A stretch of 64,000 nt of DNA from Amycolatopsis lexingtonensis (GCF_014873755.1 NZ_JADBEG010000001.1:3536501-3600500); one strand, 5' to 3'; positions 25,357 through 34,741 are shown, numbered from the stretch's first letter. Notes: generated by a model from the sequence alone, not told the origin. Translations and numbers: made by a program.

Positions 25357-27684
25357 GTGACCTCACCCTTCACCCGGCGGCGGTTGCTCCAAGCCGCCGG
25401 CGCCGGCGCCCTCGTTTCCGCGGCCGGATCCGCCTTCGGGTGGACGCCCGCCGCCGGCGCCGCCACCGGGCCGGTCCGGCCGGAGGCCGGCGTGTCCGCG
25501 TTCCCGTTCGAGCTCGGCCAGGTGCGGCTGACGGCGAGCCGGTGGCTGGACAACCAGAACCGGACGCAGAACTACCTGCGGTTCGTCGACGTCGGCCGGC
25601 TGCTCTACAACTTCCGGGCCAACCACCGGCTGTCCACCGGCGGCGCCGCCACCAACGGCGGCTGGGACGCGCCGGACTTCCCATTCCGCGGCCACGTGCA
25701 GGGGCACTTCCTCACCGCGTGGGCCCAGCTGTGGGCGGTCGCCGGAGACACGACGTGCCGGGACAAGGCCACCTCCATGGTCGCCGAGCTGGCCAAATGC
25801 CAGGCCAACAACAGCGCCGCCGGGTTCACCGCCGGGTACCTGTCCGGCTTCCCCGAGGCCGACTTCGACAACCTCGAGGCCGGGCGCTTGTCGAACGGCA
25901 ACGTGCCGTACTACTGCATCCACAAGACCATGGCCGGCCTGCTCGACGTGTGGCGGTACGTCGGCAGCACCCAGGCCCGCGACGTGCTGCTGAACCTGGC
26001 GGCGTGGGTCGACCGGCGGACCGGACGGCTCAGCTACGCGCAGCAGCAATCCGTGCTGGGCACCGAGTTCGGCGGCATGAACGCGGTGCTGACCGACCTC
26101 TACCAGTACACCGGCGACGCACGGTGGCTCACCGTCGCGCAGCGGTTCGACCACGCCGCCGTGTTCGACCCGCTGGCGGCGAACCGGGACCAGCTCAACG
26201 GGCTGCACGCCAACACCCAGATCCCCAAGTGGATCGGCGCCGCGCAGGAGTACAAGGCGACCGGCACCACCCGCTACCGCGACATCGCCACCAACGCGTG
26301 GAACATCACCGTCGGCGCGCACACCTACGCCATCGGCGGCAACAGCCAGGCCGAGCACTTCCGCGCCCCCAACGCCATCGCCGGGTACCTCAACCAGGAC
26401 ACGTGCGAGAGCTGCAACACCTACAACATGCTCAAGCTGACCAGGGAGCTGTTCAGCCTCTACCCGGACCGCGCCGACCTGGCCGACTACTACGAGCGGG
26501 CGCTGCTCAACCAGATGATCGGCCAGCAGAACCCGGCCGACAGCCACGGCCACGTCACGTACTTCAGCTCCCTCAACCCGGGCGGCCGCCGCGGTCTCGG
26601 CCCGGCGTGGGGCGGCGGCACGTGGAGCACCGACTACGGCTCGTTCTGGTGCTGCCAGGGCAGCGGGCTGGAAACCCAGACGAAGCTGGCGGACTCGATC
26701 TACTTCTACAGCGACACGACGCTGATCGTGAACCTGTTCCTGCCTTCGGTGCTCACCTGGACCCAGCGCGGCATCACCGTCACCCAGACGACGTCATACC
26801 CGGCCGGTGACACCACCACGTTGACGGTCACCGGCAGTGTGAGCGGCACCTGGGCCATGCGCCTGCGCATCCCGGGCTGGGCGAGCGGGGCGACCATCAC
26901 CGTCAACGGCGTCGCGCAGAACGTGACCGCCACGCCCGGCAGTTACGCCACGGTGTCGCGGTCGTGGGCCTCGGGTGACACGGTCACCGTCCGGCTGCCC
27001 ATGAAGGTCGCCCTCAAGGCGGCCAACGACAACGCGAACGTGGCCGCGGTCACCTACGGCCCGGTGGTCCTGGCCGGCAACTACGGCAGCAGCACGCTCG
27101 GCGCGCTGCCGTCCCTCGACCCGAACTCGGTCACGCGGACGAGCACCACCGCGCTCGCCTTCAGCGCGAAGGCCAACGGCTCGCCGGTCACCCTCGTGCC
27201 CTTCTACGACGCGCAGGGCTTCAACTACACGGCCTACTGGAACACCGGGGGCGGCTCCGGCGGGACGACGAGCCGGCTGGTCAACGTGGGCAGCGGGCTG
27301 GTGCTGGGCATCGAGAACATGTCCACCGCCGACGGCGGCCGCGCGCTGCAGTGGTCGGACAGCGGCACGGCGGACCACAACTGGGAGATCATCACGGACG
27401 GGACGGCCGTCCGGTTCCGCAACGCCAACAGCGGCAAGGTGCTCGGCGTCCTGGACATGTCGACGGCGGACAACGCCCGCGTCCTGCAGTGGTCGGACAA
27501 CGGCACGGCCGACCACCGGTGGACCGTCGTCGACCAGGGCGACGGCACGGCGAAGATCCGCAACGTCAACAGCGGCAAGCTGTTGACCATCGAGAACGGC
27601 TCGACGGCCACGGGCGCGTTCGCCGTCCAAGGCCCCGACAACGGCGCGGCGGCCAACCGCTGGCGGATCGTGCGCAACGGCTGA
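25357..27684 (+). CDS. Secreted GH127 beta-L-arabinofuranosidase-like enzyme with ricin-type lectin domain
   Basis: 775 residues from GTG 25357 (ACGGAG upstream). A Tat signal (TRRRLLQAAGAGALVSAAGSA) is followed by a GH127/DUF1680 (alpha/alpha)6 barrel. The zinc and catalytic ligands known from HypBA1 (E338, C340, C417, C418) correspond to E351 and C353 (ESCNTYNML) and C432-C433 (FWCCQGSG). From about 638 three beta-trefoil repeats form a ricin-B (CBM13-like) lectin domain, the first two nearly identical. The enzyme should remove beta-L-arabinofuranose from plant glycans or glycoproteins outside the cell. Regulation by a LacI repressor is suggested by the upstream operator; no lacI gene is in the window. 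Confidence 0.9.
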   Translation: MTSPFTRRRLLQAAGAGALVSAAGSAFGWTPAAGAATGPVRPEAGVSAFPFELGQVRLTASRWLDNQNRTQNYLRFVDVGRLLYNFRANHRLSTGGAATNGGWDAPDFPFRGHVQGHFLTAWAQLWAVAGDTTCRDKATSMVAELAKCQANNSAAGFTAGYLSGFPEADFDNLEAGRLSNGNVPYYCIHKTMAGLLDVWRYVGSTQARDVLLNLAAWVDRRTGRLSYAQQQSVLGTEFGGMNAVLTDLYQYTGDARWLTVAQRFDHAAVFDPLAANRDQLNGLHANTQIPKWIGAAQEYKATGTTRYRDIATNAWNITVGAHTYAIGGNSQAEHFRAPNAIAGYLNQDTCESCNTYNMLKLTRELFSLYPDRADLADYYERALLNQMIGQQNPADSHGHVTYFSSLNPGGRRGLGPAWGGGTWSTDYGSFWCCQGSGLETQTKLADSIYFYSDTTLIVNLFLPSVLTWTQRGITVTQTTSYPAGDTTTLTVTGSVSGTWAMRLRIPGWASGATITVNGVAQNVTATPGSYATVSRSWASGDTVTVRLPMKVALKAANDNANVAAVTYGPVVLAGNYGSSTLGALPSLDPNSVTRTSTTALAFSAKANGSPVTLVPFYDAQGFNYTAYWNTGGGSGGTTSRLVNVGSGLVLGIENMSTADGGRALQWSDSGTADHNWEIITDGTAVRFRNANSGKVLGVLDMSTADNARVLQWSDNGTADHRWTVVDQGDGTAKIRNVNSGKLLTIENGSTATGAFAVQGPDNGAAANRWRIVRNG

Positions 27685-27712
27685 AGCCGCACCGGGCCGT
27701 AGGGTGTGGGGC

Positions 27713-28354
27713 ATGGATCTCGGTCAGGTGTTCGCCGGAGTGCCCCGAGCCGGGTCGGTGGTCGGCTGCGCCTATTGCTACTCGCGGTCGGACCTGGACC
27801 TGCTCGGCGGTGATCCGGCGTTGGTGCCGGACGATCTCGTCGCGGCTTTCGCGAGAGAGGTCACCGATCACTGGACGCAGGAGCAGTACGGCCTCGTGTG
27901 GCGCGGACTCGCGCCGCGGATCCTCGCTGTGCTGGAAGCTTCGCCGGATGAGCTGCTGTTGCGCGGCTTGGCCTTCGCGCGCTTTTCCGCCTGGCCGGCT
28001 GAGGAGCGAGACGCGGTGCGCGCGGCGCTCCGCGCGATGCTGGCGCGTGCCGTCACCGGCGCCCCGCCCCCGCGTGACGTGGCGACGCTGGTCTGCGCCG
28101 CGGCGCATGTCGACCACGACTTGCCGCACTGGCTGAGCCACCTGGACACGTTGCCCGCCGACGCCGACGCGGGGATCGCGGCTCTGGCGCGTTATTGGGC
28201 CGATGACCTTGCCGTGGGCGGCGAGCCGAGCCTGTGGTGGTTCCCGTCGGACCCGGCGGCACCGATCCGCGACTGGCTCTACTCCGACGCCCTGCACGAG
28301 CGTCTGTCTCGAATGGACGATCAAAGCACGTTGATGGCCATCGCGCGGATGTGA
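27713..28354 (+). CDS. Uncharacterised protein (213 aa)
   Basis: ATG 27713, 28 bases after the GH127 stop. The product starts MDLGQVFAGVPRAGSVVGCAYCYSRSDLDLLGG; the Cys-x2-Cys is not backed by a second pair. The rest is helical and acidic/Leu-rich with a conserved-looking YWADDLAVGGEPSLWWFPSDP. I do not recognise a domain. It may be co-transcribed with the GH127 gene but is more likely independent. It is convergent with the broken AraC gene. Confidence 0.6.
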   Translation: MDLGQVFAGVPRAGSVVGCAYCYSRSDLDLLGGDPALVPDDLVAAFAREVTDHWTQEQYGLVWRGLAPRILAVLEASPDELLLRGLAFARFSAWPAEERDAVRAALRAMLARAVTGAPPPRDVATLVCAAAHVDHDLPHWLSHLDTLPADADAGIAALARYWADDLAVGGEPSLWWFPSDPAAPIRDWLYSDALHERLSRMDDQSTLMAIARM

Positions 28355-28385
28355 ACGAGGAATCCCGCGAGGAGCCTCGGCCGAC

Positions 28386-29262
28386 TCAGCGAGCTTGCGA
28401 CGGCGGATGGCCATACCGCCGGCGAAACGCCGCGGCGAACCGGCTCGCGCTCGAGAACCCCCACCGGGCCGCGATCTCGCTGACCGACAATTCAGGGCGC
28501 GCTCGCAGGTCGGCGTGGGCACGTTGCAACCGGACACCGACGAGGTGGTCCGTCGGCGTGCAGCCGACCCACTTCTGGGAAGCTCTCTTGCAACCTCCGG
28601 ACCGTTGTGCCGGCGACAGCGGCCATGTCGGCGGCGGTCCAGGCCCGGGCCGGATCGTCGCGAACCGCGTCCACCACCCGGGAGATCGCGCGCGGGCGGA
28701 CGATCGGCCCGCGGCCGAGGTCGGGGCAGCCGGCGAGCAGGAAGCCCGCCGCCACCGCACCGGCCAGCTGCTGCCGAACGATCGGCTGATCACCGAACAA
28801 GCGGTGGTCAGGCATGTGGGAGGAAAGACCCGTGACGAGGTGCCGCCAGTCCTGCCCCGCACCGGAATCGAGGCGCAGCTGGTCCGGTAGCACGCCGGCC
28901 ACGCGAACCGGCTCGGCGCCCAGAACCCGTTCGGCCCCGCGGTCCAGCCAGTCGCGGTCGAACTTGACGCCGAGCACCGTGCACGTGGCGTCCCAGTGGC
29001 TGATCAACGACGAGGTGTCGGCACGGAAGATCGTCGCCTGCCCGGCCACCGACGTGACCGTGCCGTGCCGTCCCCGGCTTTCGAGATGACCGGTCAACGG
29101 CAGGTTGACCTCGTAGGCGCTCGGGTAGTCGCAGGCGACCTCGACGTCCGCACCCCACCCGACGTACCCGATCAGCACCGGACCGAGATCCAGCGTGCGC
29201 AGGGTCAGCCGGGGCTCACGGCCACGACTGAGCGGAGTGAGCTGGTGCGGGAAGTCACCCCG
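28386..29262 (-). pseudogene. AraC-family regulator, frameshifted (and lacking a clear start)
   Basis: The effector half (LTPLSRGREPRLTLRTLDLG... PLTGHLESRG, an AraC_binding_2-like domain) and the first HTH (WTAADMAAVAGTTVRRLQESF) are in one frame. The second HTH (VGCTPTDHLVGVRLQRAHADLRA... ARWGFSSASRFAAAFRRRYGHPPSQ) is in another. Removing one C from CCC near 28574 joins them as RRLQESFQKWVGCTP, the expected family sequence. The N-terminal part of the family similarity extends into a region with no start codon, so the 5' end is also damaged or misread. The first in-frame GTG is at 29178 and would lose about 28 residues. Confidence 0.75.
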
Positions 29263-29673
29263 GCGCGCAACGCCAGGTTGTGGATCCCGACGACCCGGGC
29301 GACAGGCTCCTCCCCCGGGCGATCGCGGTAGCGGGGACCGGGCGCGACCGTGCTCCGCGGATTGTCGGCCAGCAGCCGGTAGTCGGTGAACAACGTCGGC
29401 AGCTCACCGTAGGTGCCCAGCCGCCGCCACCGCGCCAGCACCGCCTCCGCCTCCGGGTGCCGCGCCCAGAACTGCAGGGCCGCCTCGGTCTGCTCACCCC
29501 GGGCCGTGACGTAGCGGTCGCGCTGCTCGGCGCTCTCGATCTCGTACAACATCAGGTACTGCCCGGTCCGCTCGCCGCGCAACCCGCACGAAAGTCTCGA
29601 ACTCCTCCGGCGTGACACCAGCCTCGGTGTCGATGGCGATGTACTGGAAAGTGAACACCGACGAGCGTCCCAT
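29205..29673 (-). pseudogene. Small ferredoxin-fold-like protein gene, frameshifted
   Basis: ATG 29673 starts MGRSSVFTFQYIAIDTEAGVTPEEFETFVR. The continuation (GERTGQYLMLYEIESAEQRDRYV... TLFTDYRLLADNPRSTV) is in the next frame. Removing one G from GGG near 29580 fuses them. The approximately 150-residue product has the size and strand pattern of EthD/NIPSNAP-like dimeric alpha-beta-barrel proteins, but the family is not certain. Its 3' end overlaps the 5' end of the broken AraC gene. Confidence 0.6.
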
Positions 29674-29872
29674 TGCGTCCAATCCTCGGGCCGGGAAGGG
29701 AACGTGCGTCCGCCCGGCACGACTCCCCTGCACCACATCCTGCCAGCTCCAGCGCAACGGGGCCGCCGAGACTTCCCCGCTCGACCCAATGCGGCCCGGC
29801 TTCGGCGTGGGCGAGCAACGCGTCGGCGGCCGTCCGAAGAGGACGGCTCGGGCAAGGGCGGATCACCAGTCC

Positions 29873-30815
29873 CTGAATAAGGCAGCCATCGACATCACCA
29901 TCCCCCGACCTGTCGGGAAAACTCGCCGTCGTCACCGGCGCCAGCGACGGCATGGGCCTGGGTATGGCCGCGCGCCTCGCGGCGGCGGGAGCGGAAGTGA
30001 TCATGCCCGTGCGCAACCCGCGCAAGGGAGAGACCGCGATCACCACGATCCGCGATTCCGTACCCGACGCGAAGGTTTCGCTGCGAGAGCTCGACCTGTC
30101 CTCGCTCGGATCCGTGGCCGCACTCGGTGACACGCTGCGCGCCGAAGGGCGGCCGGTTCACCTCCTGATCAACAACGCGGGGGTCATGACGCCACCGGAG
30201 CGGCAAACCACGGCCGACGGGTTCGAGCTGCAGTTCGGCACGAACCACCTGGGTCACTTCGCGCTCGTCGCGCAGTTGCTGCCGCTCCTGCGGGCCGGCC
30301 GCGCGCGGGTGACCTCGCAGCTGAGCATCGCCGCGAACCAAGGCTCGATCAACTGGGACGACCTGAACTGGGAACGCAGCTACGTCGGCACGCGCGCCTA
30401 CAGCCAGTCGAAAATCGCCTTGGGCCTGTTCGGCCTGGAACTCGACCGGCGCAGCCGCGCGGGTGGCTGGGGCATCACCAGCAACCTCTCCCACCCGGGA
30501 CTCGCACCGACGAACCTGCTCGCGGCGCGCCCCGAACTGGGCCGCGGCGAGGAGGTGACGGGCCGGCGGGTGATCCGCGTCCTGTCCGAGAAGGGCATCC
30601 TGGTCGGCACGGTCGAGACGGCCAAGCTGCCCGCGCTCATGGCCGCCACGGACCCCGGCGCCAAGCCCGGGGGTTTCTACGGTCCGCGCTGGCCCGGACG
30701 CGTCGGAGGACCACCCGCCGAGCAGAAGCTCTACTCGCGACTGCGCAGCACGGACGAGGCCGCACGCGTTTGGGAGGTCTCCGAGCAGCTGACGAAGACG
30801 ACCATCGCCGCCTGA
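29873..30815 (+). pseudogene. Short-chain dehydrogenase with an N-terminal frameshift
   Basis: The body ([30 protein letters not shown], catalytic [14 protein letters not shown]) is a complete SDR of the type usually starting '[21 protein letters not shown]'. The residues KAAIDITIP and [12 protein letters not shown] are in different frames; deleting one C from the run CCCCC at 29902-29906 joins them. No ATG or GTG precedes KAAID; CTG at 29873 sits where ATG would be expected. If translation begins at ATG 29952 the TGxxxGxG cofactor loop is lost. The XRE regulator 120 bases downstream is the usual neighbour of such SDRs. Confidence 0.65.
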
Positions 30816-30935
30816 GTGCGCCGTGCCGAAAGCGCGTCACGGGCGAGGCACCCGCCGCGCAAAGGGGGATCGGCGATCCGTGGCTCGGACCGTGCTCCCG
30901 ACGGTAGGAAAGAAGAGCGACGAGAAAGGCGGCGT

Positions 30936-31778
30936 ATGGAGATCGATCGGACCGGCCTGGCGGAGTTCCTCCGCCGCCGCCGGGAAGCCCTGCAACCGGA
31001 GGACGTCGGGCTGCCCCGCGGGCCACGCCGCCGGACCAGCGGACTGCGACGGGAAGAAACGGCCGCGCTCTGCCACATGTCGGCCGACTACTACTCGCGG
31101 CTCGAACGGGAGCGCGGCCCCCACCCGTCCGAGCAGATGATCGCCTCGATCGCGCAGGGCCTGCACCTTTCCCTCGACGAGCGCGATCACCTGTTCCGCC
31201 TCGCCGGCCACCGCCCACCCACCCGCAGCAGCACCAGCGACCACATCGGACCCGGTCTGCTGCGCGTGCTCGACCGCCTCGACGACACCCCCGCGGAGAT
31301 CGTCACCGAACTCGGCGAAACACTCCGGCAGAACGAGCTCTGCGTTGCCCTCACCGGGGACACGACCTCGTTCACCGGTCCCGCGCGCAGCATCGGCTAC
31401 CGGTGGTTCACCGACCCGGCCACGCGGAACCGGTACGCGACCGAGGACCACGCCTTCCTGTCCCGGCTGTTCACCTCGGGCGCGAGGGAGATCGCAACCC
31501 TGCGCGGCCCGCATTCCCGGGCCGCCCGTCTCGTGGAACTGCTCCTCGAACGGAGCGAGGAGTTCCGGACGCTGTGGGAACAGCACGAGATCGGCATCCA
31601 CCCGGAGGAAGGCAAGACCTTCATCCACCCCGAAGTCGGCCGGCTCGAACTGCACTGCCAGACGCTGATCGACCCCGGGCAATCCCACGCCCTGCACGTC
31701 TACACCGCGACGCCGGGCACCGAAAGCTACGAAAAACTGCAGCTGCTGTCCGTGATCGGGACGACCTCGTTGCCCTGA
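30936..31778 (+). CDS. XRE-type regulator with MmyB-like ligand-binding domain
   Basis: 280 residues. An N-terminal HTH (LAEFLRRRREALQPEDVGLP... RTSGLRREETAALCHMSADYYSRLER) and a C-terminal MmyB-like/PAS-type domain (about 105-275, ending ESYEKLQLLSVIGT) are both clear. This family often controls an adjacent oxidoreductase; here the upstream SDR on the same strand is damaged. GAAAGG eight bases upstream supports ATG 30936. Confidence 0.88.
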   Translation: MEIDRTGLAEFLRRRREALQPEDVGLPRGPRRRTSGLRREETAALCHMSADYYSRLERERGPHPSEQMIASIAQGLHLSLDERDHLFRLAGHRPPTRSSTSDHIGPGLLRVLDRLDDTPAEIVTELGETLRQNELCVALTGDTTSFTGPARSIGYRWFTDPATRNRYATEDHAFLSRLFTSGAREIATLRGPHSRAARLVELLLERSEEFRTLWEQHEIGIHPEEGKTFIHPEVGRLELHCQTLIDPGQSHALHVYTATPGTESYEKLQLLSVIGTTSLP

Positions 31779-32201
31779 CCGGCATTCGCAGTCTCGGCGC
31801 CTCAACGGCTCCGGCCGGCACATCGCCGCCCGGGAAGTATCTGCACAGCACGGAATCGGTCGAGTCCGCCGACAGCGGGACCGTCGACGGCCACAGGGCG
31901 ACGCCGGCAGACCTGAACACCCCCGCGGGACCTGATGCTCGGCCGCGGCGCGCCCCGGCTGCTGCCCGTCCTGCACGGCCGTCCGCGACGGTCAGTAGCG
32001 AGCCGAAAGCCCAGACAGCCCAGACGGCGAGTCCCTCGGCCAGCCTCCCTGTCCGAGACCCACCCACAGTCGACATCGATTGACTGTGAACCATTCTTTC
32101 GTGTCCACCTCGAAGTGGTCACAGGCGTTACCGAAGTTGTTAGGCTGCCAGCCGATGCGAGCTTGTTCCGATTCCCCACCAGAATGCCGGAGGTACGCGG
32201 C
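31779..32201. other. 423-bp region without a supported gene
   Basis: Open frames exist on both strands but none shows start sites, domain similarity or consistent third-position bias. The last 120 bp (about 32080-32200) is relatively AT-rich and probably contains the promoter of the methyltransferase gene, whose GGAGG ribosome site is at 32189-32193. Confidence 0.4.
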
Positions 32202-33029
32202 ATGACACTCGCACTACCCCCTGGCCTGTTCACCGCCCGGACGTGGCGGCGCCCGGTCGCCTCGCCGGCGCGGATCCACGACGCGGCCCTCGGCGGCACC
32301 GACAACTACGTCCTCGACCGCGAAGCACTCGCCGCCCTCGAACACGCGGCACCCGGCTTCACCGAACTGCTGCGCGCGACCCGCGCCTGGCACGTCCGGG
32401 TCGTGCGGCACCTCGCCGGCCGCGGCATCGACCAGTTCCTCGACCTCTCCGCCGGCCTGCCCCGCACCCGGGAGAACACCCACCAGGTCGCCCAGCGGTA
32501 CAACCACGACGCGAAAGTCGTCTACACCTACACCAACCCGCTGCTGCTCAGCTACGCCCGAGCACTGCTGGACGACAACGACGCCACCCACATCGTGCCC
32601 GGCGACCACCTCGACCCACACCGCCTGCTCGACAGCGAGCACCTCTGCTCGGCCCTGGACCTCCGCCGTCCGGTCGCGGTCCTGATGACCCGCGGCGTCC
32701 AGCACGAACTCGACGACCACCGCCTCGGCGCGGCTCTCGCCGGATACCGCGCCCTGCTCGCCCCCGGATCGGTGCTCGCGCTCAGCGGCTGGGCCGAACC
32801 CGACGACGACCGCGACCTGCCCCGAACCATCGAACAGCTGTGGCACACCCACTCCGGCCTGCGCGTCCGGTGTCGCCGTGTCCCCGAGCTGCGGCGGCTG
32901 TTCGACGGCTACGACCTGCTCGACCCCGGCCTGACCACCGTGCAGGACTGGTGGCCGGACGGACCCCGGCTGCGCACACCGGGAATGGCCCTTCGACTCG
33001 GCTACGGCGGCGTCGGCACCACCCGGTGA
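32202..33029 (+). CDS. DUF574-type SAM-dependent methyltransferase-like protein
   Basis: 275 residues beginning PARIHDAALGGTDNYVLDREAL, the hallmark opening of the actinobacterial DUF574 (Methyltransf_19) family, then QFLDLSAGLPRTRENTHQVAQ and PRTIEQLWHTHSGLRVRC. In the family the SAM site reads FLDIGTGLPT and VVYVDNDP. Here the loop is FLDLSAGLPR and the acidic VDNDP is TYTNP, so SAM binding may be weakened or altered. Biological substrates of DUF574 proteins are unknown; the genes are numerous and often regulatory-linked in Streptomyces. Confidence 0.8.
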   Translation: MTLALPPGLFTARTWRRPVASPARIHDAALGGTDNYVLDREALAALEHAAPGFTELLRATRAWHVRVVRHLAGRGIDQFLDLSAGLPRTRENTHQVAQRYNHDAKVVYTYTNPLLLSYARALLDDNDATHIVPGDHLDPHRLLDSEHLCSALDLRRPVAVLMTRGVQHELDDHRLGAALAGYRALLAPGSVLALSGWAEPDDDRDLPRTIEQLWHTHSGLRVRCRRVPELRRLFDGYDLLDPGLTTVQDWWPDGPRLRTPGMALRLGYGGVGTTR

Positions 33030-33059
33030 ACACCCCGAGTACTCGCCGCACCAGATCTG

Positions 33060-33255
33060 TCAGCGTTTGCCGTTCGTCGGCGTCGAGTTGTCGAGGTCCG
33101 GGAAGTCACCGTCGCGGTACTCGCCCGCCGGCCGGTCGTCGCCGCGGGCGAAAGCGTCGAACCAGTCGTGGACGAGGTTGAAGGTCGGGCCGACGTCGGG
33201 CCGCTGGCACGAAGCCACCGTAGGACGTCCGCAGGTCCTGCAATCGGTCGGACAC
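33060..33255 (-). pseudogene. Small frame-disrupted gene downstream of aldoxime dehydratase
   Basis: A GTG at 33255, three bases after the aldoxime dehydratase stop, opens VSDRLQDLRTSYGGFVPA. The frame that looks coding further on (GPTFNLVHDWFDAFARGDD, ending DLDNSTPTNGKR) is different. The two could be one protein of about 65 residues with a frameshift near 33205. No family is recognised. The spacing suggests it was the last gene of the nitrile operon. Confidence 0.4.
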
Positions 33256-33258
33256 GGG

Positions 33259-34320
33259 TCACGAGCCGGCCGGCCGGTGGGCGTCGCGCAGCATGCCGGT
33301 CCGGGGGTGGCAGTTGATGTACTCGAAGGTCTGGTCTCCGCCGTCGGACACCGAGACCTCGTGGTACAGGCGCAGCTTTTCCAACCCGGTCACAACACGG
33401 AAGAACGTGACGAAGATGCGCAGGTGGGTGGGGTGCGACTCGGCCCACCGCTCGAGGTGTCCCAGCGACTTCCAGTGGCCGATGTTGTAGCTTTCGTCGA
33501 GGTCGTTTCCGTCCAGGTCGATGCTGCGCACGAAGCGGTTGCTGTAGCAGCCGATCGCCTCGCCGTTGTCCCGCAGGAAGTCCATGCCTTCCTCGAGAGG
33601 TGGGAGGAGCTCGTCCAGATAGAGCGTGCGTTCTTCTTCCCCGGCTTCGCGCCAGTCCTGACCGGACCGGATGAGCGCGATGTTGTCGTGCCCGCGGACG
33701 ACAACCCTGCCTCCCTTGTCCGGGTCTCCGGACACGACGGTGAGGTCGCCGCCGGGCTGCATCCAGTCGGTCTGCGACAGCGGGATGCGGTCGCGCATCG
33801 AGCCCCAGTAACCGTGCTCGCTGATTTCCCCGCTGATCTCCCCCATGACGCCTCCGACGCCGGGCAGGTCGTCCTGGAACGCGTAGAGGGTCTCGAACTG
33901 GTCGGTCCGGGGCGTCAGGACTTCCCGGAAATAGCCGAGACCATCGGCGAGCCGCTCGTCGGACTCCCACCACCCCTTGACCCGCTCGGAGCGCAGCCAG
34001 CGGCAATAGGCGGCGGGGTCGCTCCAGTACCCGACGGCGATGAGGTTGTGGTGGTCCTGGTTGTCCACGTGGTCGGTGAGGTCGTGCTGAACGGGTCCGT
34101 CCTCGCCGTCGAAGGTGCCGACGATGTGACGCAGTGCCGCGAGGGCGGCCGGGCGCTGCGCATCCTGCCGGTACTGGACACCGAGGTAGGCCATCACCAC
34201 CTGCTGCAGGGCGCCCTCGGCGCGGGCCACCCACATCGGGAACGGCGGCTGGTAGTCGTCGGGAACCCGGCGCGACAGGGTGCGCGGGCACTGGAGGCGG
34301 GGCTCGATCGCGGATTCCAT
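33259..34320 (-). CDS. oxd: Aldoxime dehydratase (heme-containing)
   Basis: 353 residues, the exact family length. It dehydrates aldoximes (R-CH=NOH) to nitriles using ferrous heme b. Residues reported for OxdRE of Rhodococcus all occur at the same numbers: R178 and S219 (distal pocket), H299 (proximal heme ligand in THLRIFVTFF) and H320 (catalytic, YHEVSV). AAGGAG precedes ATG 34320. It lies last among the intact genes of the leftward operon with nitrile hydratase and amidase, so the operon encodes the complete aldoxime to acid route. Heme must be reduced for activity; the adjacent ferredoxin-like gene could serve this (inference). Confidence 0.95.
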   Translation of the reverse strand: MESAIEPRLQCPRTLSRRVPDDYQPPFPMWVARAEGALQQVVMAYLGVQYRQDAQRPAALAALRHIVGTFDGEDGPVQHDLTDHVDNQDHHNLIAVGYWSDPAAYCRWLRSERVKGWWESDERLADGLGYFREVLTPRTDQFETLYAFQDDLPGVGGVMGEISGEISEHGYWGSMRDRIPLSQTDWMQPGGDLTVVSGDPDKGGRVVVRGHDNIALIRSGQDWREAGEEERTLYLDELLPPLEEGMDFLRDNGEAIGCYSNRFVRSIDLDGNDLDESYNIGHWKSLGHLERWAESHPTHLRIFVTFFRVVTGLEKLRLYHEVSVSDGGDQTFEYINCHPRTGMLRDAHRPAGS

Positions 34321-34360
34321 GGTGTTCTCCTTGACGGAACGTTCGGCAGGCAGGGGGTGC

Positions 34361-34741
34361 TCACCGGTTGGTGGAGCTGACGCGCCGGAGCCCGGCCGCG
34401 GACAGCACTTCGCCGAGCTCTGCCGGCGGATCGGTGGTGCCCGGGCCGCCCCGGCGCACCCAGTCGGCGAGGGCGTGGGCGCGTTCGACGGTGTTGACCC
34501 GGGTGACCCAGGCCGGCCGGGCACCTCGCCGGCGGGCGTCGGCGGCCGGGTTCACGACCACGACGTTGGACAGGTCGCAGGCCCACAGGCAGCCGACGCG
34601 GACCAGCCGCGCGTCGGGACCGATCGCGGTCTCGAGGACAGCGGCGATGCCCTCGTGGTCGACATCGGGGTGTTTGCGGGTGGTCCCGCAGCAGCAGCCG
34701 CGGCACATCCGGATCCGCGGCCCGGACGCTGCCGCGGTCAC
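34361..34741 (-). CDS. Thioredoxin-like [2Fe-2S] ferredoxin domain protein
   Basis: 126 residues from a GTG at 34741 that overlaps the cbtA stop (GTGA). The N-terminal Cys cluster (MCRGCCCGT) and a second motif VGCLWACDLSN (Cys-x3-Cys) fit the thioredoxin-fold [2Fe-2S] ferredoxins, which occur near cobalt/cobalamin genes. It sits between the cobalt transporter and aldoxime dehydratase. Possible roles are electron supply to the dehydratase heme or a function in cobalt handling; sequence does not decide. Confidence 0.75.
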   Translation of the reverse strand: MTAAASGPRIRMCRGCCCGTTRKHPDVDHEGIAAVLETAIGPDARLVRVGCLWACDLSNVVVVNPAADARRRGARPAWVTRVNTVERAHALADWVRRGGPGTTDPPAELGEVLSAAGLRRVSSTNR

